Under the pieces are notes generated by a model. It was not told the DNA's origin and ran no database searches. It saw only the letters and a program-made list of their open reading frames with translations. Of a stretch of 6,433 bases of DNA, positions 1-6,433 are shown piece by piece. Both the position numbers and the translations under genes were made by a program. The DNA is from Streptosporangiaceae bacterium (GTDB lineage Bacteria > Actinomycetota > Actinomycetes > Streptosporangiales > Streptosporangiaceae). Each line of letters starts with the position of its first letter. The first letter of the stretch is position 1. The stretch spans positions 1 to 6,433 of the forward strand of contig JASHYW010000687.1 in NCBI GenBank assembly GCA_030042885.1, read 5' to 3'.

Positions 1-313
1 CAAACTCGCCGTTGTGGCCGAACGGGCTGTGGCCGATGTCATGAGCCAGGCAGGCGGCGTCAACCAGGTCGGGGTCGCAGCCGATCTCGCGGCCGAGTTC
101 GCGCCCGATCTGCGCGCATTCCAGGGAGTGCGTCAGCCTGGTGCGGGGGAAGTCGGCCGAACCGGCCGTGACCACCTGGGTCTTGGCGGCCAGCCTGCGC
201 AGCGCGGCGCTGTGCAGGACGCGGGCGCGGTCCCGCTCGAAGTCGCTGCGCCCGGCCCGCTTGGGCAGCTCTGCCACCCAGCGGGCCGTGGCGCTTTCGT
301 CGTATCCCGGCAC
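1..313 (-). CDS. dgt: dGTPase-like HD-domain triphosphohydrolase, N-terminal part (cut by window edge)
   Basis: Deoxyguanosinetriphosphate triphosphohydrolase-like protein. The family cleaves dNTPs to deoxynucleoside plus tripolyphosphate in the cytoplasm and helps control dNTP pools. Only 104 codons are visible, roughly the first quarter of a family usually a little over 400 residues long; the rest lies beyond base 1. The visible part carries the family N-terminal block ([19 protein letters not shown], residues 23-41), KTQVV at 44-48, [10 protein letters not shown] with metal-ligand His62, and the HD signature [13 protein letters not shown] with His91-Asp92. Start chosen at GTG 313: AAAGGGG lies immediately upstream, right after the ppdK stop. 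An in-frame GTG ten codons earlier (343) would overlap ppdK and has a poor ribosome site. The gene follows ppdK by 10 bases on the same strand, so it is probably co-transcribed and translationally coupled. Which dNTP it prefers cannot be told from this fragment. Confidence 0.93.
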   Translation of the reverse strand, partial: MPGYDESATARWVAELPKRAGRSDFERDRARVLHSAALRRLAAKTQVVTAGSADFPRTRLTHSLECAQIGRELGREIGCDPDLVDAACLAHDIGHSPFGHNGEF

Positions 314-316
314 AAA

Positions 317-323
317 CCCCTTT
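317..323 (-). promoter_or_regulatory. Ribosome binding site of dgt
   Basis: AAAGGGG on the minus strand lies directly after the TAG stop of ppdK. Its AAAGG core ends 5 bases before the GTG at 313. It favours that GTG over the in-frame GTG at 343 and implies translation coupled to ppdK termination. Confidence 0.6.
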
Positions 324-3014
<2,691 letters not shown>

Positions 3015-3020
3015 TTGCTG

Positions 3021-3028
3021 CTCCGTCC
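3021..3028 (-). promoter_or_regulatory. Ribosome binding site deciding the ppdK start
   Basis: GGACGGAG on the minus strand, with GGAG ending six bases before GTG 3014. This is a far better site than the AGAAG touching ATG 3050, and is why the shorter ppdK protein is preferred. Confidence 0.55.
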
Positions 3029-3066
3029 TGCTTTCTGCGGCGCGTGACATCTTCTAGTCACTGGGG

Positions 3067-3072
3067 ACTCTA
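3067..3072 (-). promoter_or_regulatory. Possible -10 element of the ppdK promoter
   Basis: TAGAGT on the minus strand fits the actinobacterial housekeeping -10 pattern (TAGRRT/TANNNT). It would place the transcript start near 3060, giving about a 46-base leader before GTG 3014, or about 10 bases before ATG 3050. No recognisable -35 lies 16-19 bases further upstream, so this is only a candidate. Confidence 0.3.
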
Positions 3073-3150
3073 CCGCTGGGCGGCGCCTCCGGGGCGAGCG
3101 GCCGTATCCCGCTGGCTATAAGCCCACTGTGACCAGATATGACCCGGCAC

Positions 3151-3177
3151 GCAACCATCACCGGCGGCGCGCGTCTC
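3151..3177 (+). promoter_or_regulatory. ECF-type promoter, probably autoregulatory, giving a leaderless sigma mRNA
   Basis: GCAACC at 3151-3156 resembles the AAC-containing -35 of ECF sigma promoters, and CGTCTC at 3172-3177 resembles their CGTC -10. They are 15 bases apart. If C3172 is position -12, transcription starts at base 3184, the G of the sigma gene's GTG codon. That explains why the gene has no Shine-Dalgarno sequence. Self-activation by the downstream sigma factor is an inference from the usual habit of ECF genes. Confidence 0.5.
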
Positions 3178-3183
3178 TGATAT

Positions 3184-3738
3184 GTGAGAGCCAACCCCAC
3201 GGACCTGCCCGCCGGACCGGCACTCGCGGGGCCCGGCTCCGCGCGCTCGGCCCAAGCCAGGCAGGCCGTGACCGCGCTGTACCAAGCGCACGCGCTTGGC
3301 CTGATCCGGCTGGCCGTCGTCATGCTCGGCGACCGGCCTGCCGCCGAGGACGTGGTGCAGGAGGCGTTCTGCGGGCTGTACCGGCGATGGCACGCGCTAT
3401 CGGACACCGAGCACGCGCTGAGTTACGTGCGTTCCAGCGTGATCAACGGCTGCCGGTCGGCACTGCGCCGCCGGGTCAGGCAGCTCACCGGGATCGCCGG
3501 GGACCTCCCCGGGGAATCTGCCGAGTCTGCGGCGCTGATCAGCGAGGAGCACCGTCAGGTGCTCGCCGCGATCCGCCGCCTGCCGAGCCGGCAGCGGGAG
3601 GCGCTCGTGCTCCGGTACTACCTGGACCTGGACGAGGCGGAGATCGCCCTCTCGATGCGGATCAGCCGGGGCACCGTCAAGTCGACCACCTCGCGCGCGC
3701 TCGCCGCGCTCGGACGACTCCTCGGGGAGCAGTCATGA
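3184..3738 (+). CDS. ECF (group IV) RNA polymerase sigma factor
   Basis: Small alternative sigma factor of 184 residues, the usual ECF size with only regions 2 and 4. Region 2 spans about 29-98 (ALYQAHALGLIRLAVVMLGD, then DVVQEAF at 56-62, the core-polymerase-binding segment, and RSSVINGCRSALRRR at 83-97, the -10-recognising part). A Pro/Gly/Ser-rich linker follows (about 101-120). Region 4 spans about 121-183, with LPSRQREALVLRYYLDLDEAE and the helix-turn-helix around 151-176 that reads the -35. No extra C-terminal domain is present. GTG 3184 is the most upstream possible start, since a TGA stands two codons before it; no ribosome site precedes it. The first 28 residues are Ala/Pro/Gly-rich and not conserved-looking, so a later GTG (3268) cannot be excluded. 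The gene overlaps the next one by ATGA, the classic sigma/anti-sigma arrangement. It resembles the actinobacterial SigE-family type; the exact ECF subgroup is not assignable by eye. Confidence 0.93.
   Translation: MRANPTDLPAGPALAGPGSARSAQARQAVTALYQAHALGLIRLAVVMLGDRPAAEDVVQEAFCGLYRRWHALSDTEHALSYVRSSVINGCRSALRRRVRQLTGIAGDLPGESAESAALISEEHRQVLAAIRRLPSRQREALVLRYYLDLDEAEIALSMRISRGTVKSTTSRALAALGRLLGEQS
3724..3729 (+). promoter_or_regulatory. Ribosome binding site of the membrane protein gene, inside the sigma gene
   Basis: GGGGAG ends five bases before ATG 3735 and lies in the last codons of the sigma gene. Together with the ATGA overlap it fixes the start of the downstream gene and predicts coupled translation of the pair. 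Confidence 0.7.
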
Positions 3739-5276
3739 ACACGCTGGAGGACCGCGTCCGCGCGGCGACCAGTGCCGCGGCCGGCACCGTGCTGCCGGAC
3801 AGCGTCCCGCCGCTGTGGCTGCCGTCGGCGGAGCCGGCGGGCGGCGGCCGCTGGCACTCGCGGTCCGGTTCGCCGTGGGCACGTCGGCTGGCGCCACTGG
3901 CCGCCGCGCTAGCCGTGGTCGCGGTGGCCGTCGCCATGGTGCTCGTCGGCCAGGCCGCGCGGGAACCTGCGTCCGCTCCCGGGAGCGGGATAAACACGCC
4001 CGGCCCGATGACGGCCGGTCCGCCGGTCTCGTCCTACGTGGCGTCCGGTCAGGTTCCGCGCTACTACGTCACGATCGAGTCCCGCGGCAACCCGAACTTC
4101 AACCCCTCCTACGCCGTGGTGCGAGCGACCGTCACCGGGGCGGCGCTCGCGACCATCCAGGCCTCGGCCGCCCATGGCACGGTGGTCGCGGTCACGGCCG
4201 CGGCCGACGACCGGACGTTCGTCCTGGACGAGCAGCCGTTCGTGGCGACGGATATCCTGGCCAACCAGGGGTTTGAGCCGCGTACCTTCTACCTGGTCAG
4301 GCTGGGTGCTTCGGGCCTGCCGGGCACGCCCACCCGGTTGCCCGTGACGGTGCCCGGCGGGGAGATGATGACCGGCTTCGCGCTGTCGCCAGACGGCAGC
4401 AAGCTGGCCATCGCGGTCGAGCCGGACAACATCAAAAATGACCCCAACCTGCAGCAGGTCAGGGTGTACACGCTCGCCACGGGCATGGTGCGCACCTGGT
4501 CGGCCGATGGCACCATCGGCTTCGGGCCGGACGACGCGAGGTCGCTGTCGTGGGCCGACGATGAGCAGACGCTGGCGTTCTACTGGATCGCGGCCAGCCC
4601 GGGAGTGCACACGAGCGTGCGGCTGCTCGATGTCGATACCGGCGGCGGCAACCTGCTGGCCGACAGCCGGCAGGCCGTGTCCCTCGTGAACCAGCCGCTG
4701 CCGAACCTGGTGCCGACCACGCTGAGGTCGCCGGCCGCACCCCCGTACGAGTCTGCGCCAGCATCGGCGTCCGGGCTGGCGTCGTCGCCCGAACCGACAT
4801 CGGTGTCGGCGGCGGCGGCTCGGGCTGCGGCTTCGGTGGGGCCAACCCCGGTGCCTTCCAGCACGGTGCCGTACATCGCGCCGTCCGGCGCGGCCCTGCC
4901 GTGGCAGACGTGTCAGGAGGACTCGATCATCACCCCGGACGGGTCCGCGATCGTCTGCGGCGCGATAACCGCGCTCAATCAGGCTGTCAAGCGCGACAGC
5001 AGGGGCAACGTCACCGGGCTCCAGCGAGGCGCTGAGACCGAGTTTCTCGAGTACTCCACGGCGACCGGGCAGGTCACGCGGGTCCTGGGGCACTGGGCGT
5101 TCGGCAGCGTGGGCGCGCTGTCGGTCGAGGTGCTGTGGTCCAGCCCCTCGGGCAGTGTGCTGATCGGCGTGATCCCGAACGCCGGTGGTGGGCGGGTCGG
5201 CGTGATCAGAGGGAACACGTTCACGCCTTTGCCCATGACTGCCGCCTCGATGCCAGCGGACTCCGGCACCTGGTGA
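3735..5276 (+). CDS. Single-pass membrane protein with beta-propeller-like outer domain, putative anti-sigma factor
   Basis: A 513-residue protein, presumably the partner of the ECF sigma factor it overlaps. Residues 1-50 form a short cytoplasmic tail (MNTLEDRVRAATSAA, then PPLWLP) ending in basic residues (ARR, 49-51). About 52-72 is one strongly hydrophobic membrane segment rich in Ala/Val. The rest (about 73-513) would lie outside. It contains repeated WD40/TolB-like blade strands: FALSPDGSKLAIAV (215-228), LSWADDEQTLAFYW (271-284), IITPDGSAIVCGA (398-410) and LWSSPSGSVLIGVI (467-480). A low-complexity Ala/Ser/Pro stretch (about 331-378) interrupts the propeller. The only two cysteines, 393 and 408, are both in the outer domain and could form a disulfide. 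There is no HxxxCxxC zinc anti-sigma motif, so the anti-sigma role rests on gene context and topology. ATG 3735 is chosen for its ribosome site and the ATGA overlap; the frame is open further upstream only because the sigma gene lacks stops in that frame. It might instead be a periplasmic sensor or lipid/wall-associated propeller without anti-sigma activity. Confidence 0.8.
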   Translation: MNTLEDRVRAATSAAAGTVLPDSVPPLWLPSAEPAGGGRWHSRSGSPWARRLAPLAAALAVVAVAVAMVLVGQAAREPASAPGSGINTPGPMTAGPPVSSYVASGQVPRYYVTIESRGNPNFNPSYAVVRATVTGAALATIQASAAHGTVVAVTAAADDRTFVLDEQPFVATDILANQGFEPRTFYLVRLGASGLPGTPTRLPVTVPGGEMMTGFALSPDGSKLAIAVEPDNIKNDPNLQQVRVYTLATGMVRTWSADGTIGFGPDDARSLSWADDEQTLAFYWIAASPGVHTSVRLLDVDTGGGNLLADSRQAVSLVNQPLPNLVPTTLRSPAAPPYESAPASASGLASSPEPTSVSAAAARAAASVGPTPVPSSTVPYIAPSGAALPWQTCQEDSIITPDGSAIVCGAITALNQAVKRDSRGNVTGLQRGAETEFLEYSTATGQVTRVLGHWAFGSVGALSVEVLWSSPSGSVLIGVIPNAGGGRVGVIRGNTFTPLPMTAASMPADSGTW

Positions 5277-5286
5277 AATTAGGTGC

Positions 5287-6132
5287 ATGAACGACGTCAC
5301 GATCGGGCTGCTGCATCCCGGTGAGATGGGCGCCGCGGTCGGGCAGTGCCTGGTCGGCAACGGGTACGCGGTGCTGTGGACGCCGGAAGGGCGCAGTGCG
5401 GCCACCGCGGCGCGCGCCGAGGCCGCGGGCCTGACCGCGGCCGGCGGCCTGGCCGACCTCGTCGGGCGGGCGGACATTATCATCTCGGTCTGCCCGCCGC
5501 ACGCGGCGCTCGACGTCGCCGGCCAGGTCGGTGGGCAGCCGGCCCGCCCCGGCGGGATCTTCGTGGACGCCAATGCGATCTCGCCGGCCACGGCACGCAA
5601 GGTCGCGGCCATCGTGGAGGCCGGCGGGGCCGCATACGTCGACGGCGGGATCATAGGGGCGCCGCCCGTCACGCCCGGACATACGCGGCTCTACCTGTCC
5701 GGTCCGCGGGCCGGACAGGTCCGGCGGCTCTTCGAGGGCACGGCTCTTGACGCACGCCTCGTCGGCCGGGATGCCCCGGTTGGCGCGGCATCGGCGGTCA
5801 AGCTGGCGTACGCGGCCTGGACCAAGGGCACCGCGGCCCTGGTGCTGGCCGCGCGGGGACTGGCCCGCGCGGAGGGCGTCGAGGATGTGCTGGTCGCCGA
5901 GTGGGCCCTGTCGCAGCCCGGTCTGGACGAGCGATCGGCGCGGGCCGCCCGGTCCGCGGCGGCCAAGGGCTGGCGCTGGATCGCCGAGATGGAAGAGATC
6001 GCCGCGGCCATGGCCGCGGCCGGCCTGCCTGAGGGCTTTCACCAGGCCGCGGCAGAGATCTACCGCCGCTCCCCCGACGGCGGCGACGGATCCCTGGACG
6101 CCATCCTGACCGCCCTGCTCTCGTCACTGTAA
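5287..6132 (+). CDS. NAD(P)-dependent dehydrogenase of the 6-phosphogluconate/beta-hydroxyacid family with DUF1932 C-terminal domain
   Basis: Soluble oxidoreductase of 281 residues, the usual family length. The N-terminal Rossmann domain (about 1-160) begins with VTIGLLHPGEMGAAVG (4-19), a GxxxxGxMG dinucleotide loop in the HPGEMG variant. DIIISVCPP (63-71) follows, then VDANAISPATAR (93-104), equivalent to the family substrate-binding signature, and DGGIIGAPP (119-127). The C-terminal helical part (about 165-281) holds SAVKLAYAAWTKG (169-181), where Lys172 matches the family's catalytic lysine; the pattern is typical of the DUF1932 subgroup. The substrate is unknown: a 3-hydroxyacid, 6-phosphogluconate-like sugar acid or an imine are all possible. 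The gene begins 10 bases after the membrane protein gene; AGGTG lies just ahead of the ATG as a weak, closely spaced ribosome site, so it probably shares the sigma operon transcript. Two notable palindromes lie inside the gene. No terminator hairpin with a T-run follows the stop. Confidence 0.88.
   Translation: MNDVTIGLLHPGEMGAAVGQCLVGNGYAVLWTPEGRSAATAARAEAAGLTAAGGLADLVGRADIIISVCPPHAALDVAGQVGGQPARPGGIFVDANAISPATARKVAAIVEAGGAAYVDGGIIGAPPVTPGHTRLYLSGPRAGQVRRLFEGTALDARLVGRDAPVGAASAVKLAYAAWTKGTAALVLAARGLARAEGVEDVLVAEWALSQPGLDERSARAARSAAAKGWRWIAEMEEIAAAMAAAGLPEGFHQAAAEIYRRSPDGGDGSLDAILTALLSSL
5693..5720. repeat. 28-bp near-perfect palindrome inside the dehydrogenase gene
   Basis: Arms ACCTGTCCGG (5693-5702) and CCGGACAGGT (5711-5720) are perfect reverse complements. 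The 8 bases between them contain CCGCGG centred on the same axis, so only one symmetric pair (T5703/G5710) breaks the dyad. It encodes residues around YLSGPRAGQV, a surface-like stretch after the Rossmann core. Confidence 0.85.
6001..6020. repeat. 20-bp perfect palindrome inside the dehydrogenase gene
   Basis: GCCGCGGCCA followed by its exact reverse complement TGGCCGCGGC. It encodes an Ala-Ala-Ala-Met-Ala-Ala-Ala run, so the symmetry partly follows from alternating GCC/GCG alanine codons around ATG. A chance origin is likely. Confidence 0.8.
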
Positions 6133-6350
6133 CCACACCAGCCCCACGCGCGGGATTCAATGGATGTGACATCGTCCTGGCTCTTCGGGGTAAGTTGCCG
6201 CATGCGTCAGCGTCCGCGGTGGCCGCGACGGGCATAATGCCCGGTCTGCCGGTCTCTGCGGTGCCGCCCGGGTCTGCCGCGGCAGTCCTGCCCCGCCGAC
6301 GATGGCTGCGTGCCCCCCAAGCCCCACCCGCCCCGGCGGCACCATTGTCT
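6133..6350. other. Intergenic stretch without a supportable gene
   Basis: No gene with convincing codon bias or family resemblance is present on either strand. Short elements seen: a 25-codon frame 6160-6237 (starting MDVTSSWLFG, ending in Arg/Pro-rich residues); a frame opening at ATG 6237 that stays open to the window end but has weak third-position GC; direct repeats of GGTCTGCCG at 6243 and 6271; and a 12-bp perfect palindrome CTGCCGCGGCAG at 6274-6285. No tRNA shape and no T-run terminator were found. Confidence 0.6.
6229..6243. promoter_or_regulatory. 15-bp dyad, operator-like
   Basis: CGGGCAT and ATGCCCG flank a single central A. The dyad contains CATAAT, which resembles a -10 element, but no -35 stands at the right distance on the plus strand. 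An operator or a small RNA hairpin are both possible; function is unproven. Confidence 0.4.
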
Positions 6351-6424
6351 GGGAGGATTTGGGTTCCGGGGAGTATTTGGTGCATCCGGGTGCACCGGAT
6401 CCTCCCGGAAACCCCGATCCTCCC
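6351..6424. repeat. About 74-bp near-perfect palindrome (long hairpin or mobile-element-like inverted repeat)
   Basis: The whole segment is symmetric about 6387/6388. The outer arm GGGAGGAT at 6351-6358 pairs with ATCCTCCC at 6417-6424. GGGTT pairs with AACCC (6361-6365 with 6410-6414). CC plus GGG(G)AG pairs with CTCCC plus GG (6366-6373 with 6402-6408). The inner GGTGCA (6379-6384) pairs with TGCACC (6391-6396). Only a few mismatches, two G-T pairs and one-base bulges interrupt it. Each arm also holds two directly repeated GGGAG(G/T)AT-like units about 18 bases apart. There is no T-run, so a simple intrinsic terminator is not the obvious reading. Confidence 0.75.
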
Positions 6425-6433
6425 CGTGAGTGG

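Noticed and set aside
3114..3124. GGCT-ATA-AGCC dyad and TATA-like sequence in the divergent gap
   Set aside because: Arms of only four bases, and no matching -35 on either strand at 16-19 bases.
3497..3512. Dyad CCGGGGA / TCCCCGG inside the sigma gene linker
   Set aside because: Two-base spacer and pure G/C codons for Gly-Asp-Leu-Pro-Gly; most likely chance, and too tight to form a normal hairpin loop.
3129..3734. Upstream extension of the membrane protein frame to a 715-residue product starting at 3129
   Set aside because: The extra 202 codons merely read the sigma gene out of frame. ATG 3735 has a good ribosome site and the ATGA overlap.
3909..5672. 587-codon minus-strand frame opposite the membrane protein and dehydrogenase genes
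   Set aside because: It spans two well-supported plus-strand genes, is Arg/Gly/His-rich and lacks any recognisable domain.
6133..6433. Possible tRNA, CRISPR or intrinsic terminator in the right-hand noncoding region
   Set aside because: No T-arm consensus or cloverleaf, no regularly spaced repeats with spacers, and no hairpin followed by a T-run.

Overview
The window looks like chromosomal DNA from a high-GC actinobacterium. GC is very high with strong G/C bias at third codon positions, GTG starts are used, and the protein sequences are actinobacterial in character: a GGKTSH-type pyruvate phosphate dikinase, an ECF sigma factor paired with a membrane beta-propeller protein, and a DUF1932-type dehydrogenase. 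The feel is Streptosporangiales/Frankia/Catenulispora-like rather than Mycobacterium, but the sequence alone does not fix the genus.

Layout: two transcription units diverge from a 133-169 bp gap. Leftward (minus strand) run ppdK (pyruvate, phosphate dikinase, complete) and, 10 bases after its stop, the first 104 codons of a dGTPase-like HD-domain triphosphohydrolase (dgt), cut by the left window edge. Rightward (plus strand) run an ECF sigma factor (3184-3738), a single-pass membrane protein with a beta-propeller-like outer domain that overlaps it by ATGA (3735-5276, presumed anti-sigma factor or sensor), and, 10 bases on, an NAD(P)-dependent beta-hydroxyacid-dehydrogenase-like protein (5287-6132). 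The last 300 bases contain no gene I can support but are rich in dyads and end in a long near-perfect palindrome.

How the genes may work together: ppdK and dgt are housekeeping enzymes of central carbon and nucleotide metabolism that probably share a transcript. The plus-strand set reads as a signalling operon. The sigma gene has no Shine-Dalgarno sequence, but 33 bases before its GTG lies an ECF-type promoter (GCAACC, 15 bases, CGTCTC) whose spacing would start the transcript at the GTG itself. This suggests an autoregulated, leaderless sigma mRNA. The membrane protein would hold the sigma factor through a short cytoplasmic tail that lacks the usual zinc anti-sigma motif, and sense something outside through its propeller. 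The dehydrogenase, close behind, may belong to the same operon.

The items most worth a second look are the self-consistent leaderless ECF promoter, the non-canonical anti-sigma candidate, the roughly 74-bp palindrome at the right end, and a 28-bp near-perfect palindrome inside the dehydrogenase gene.
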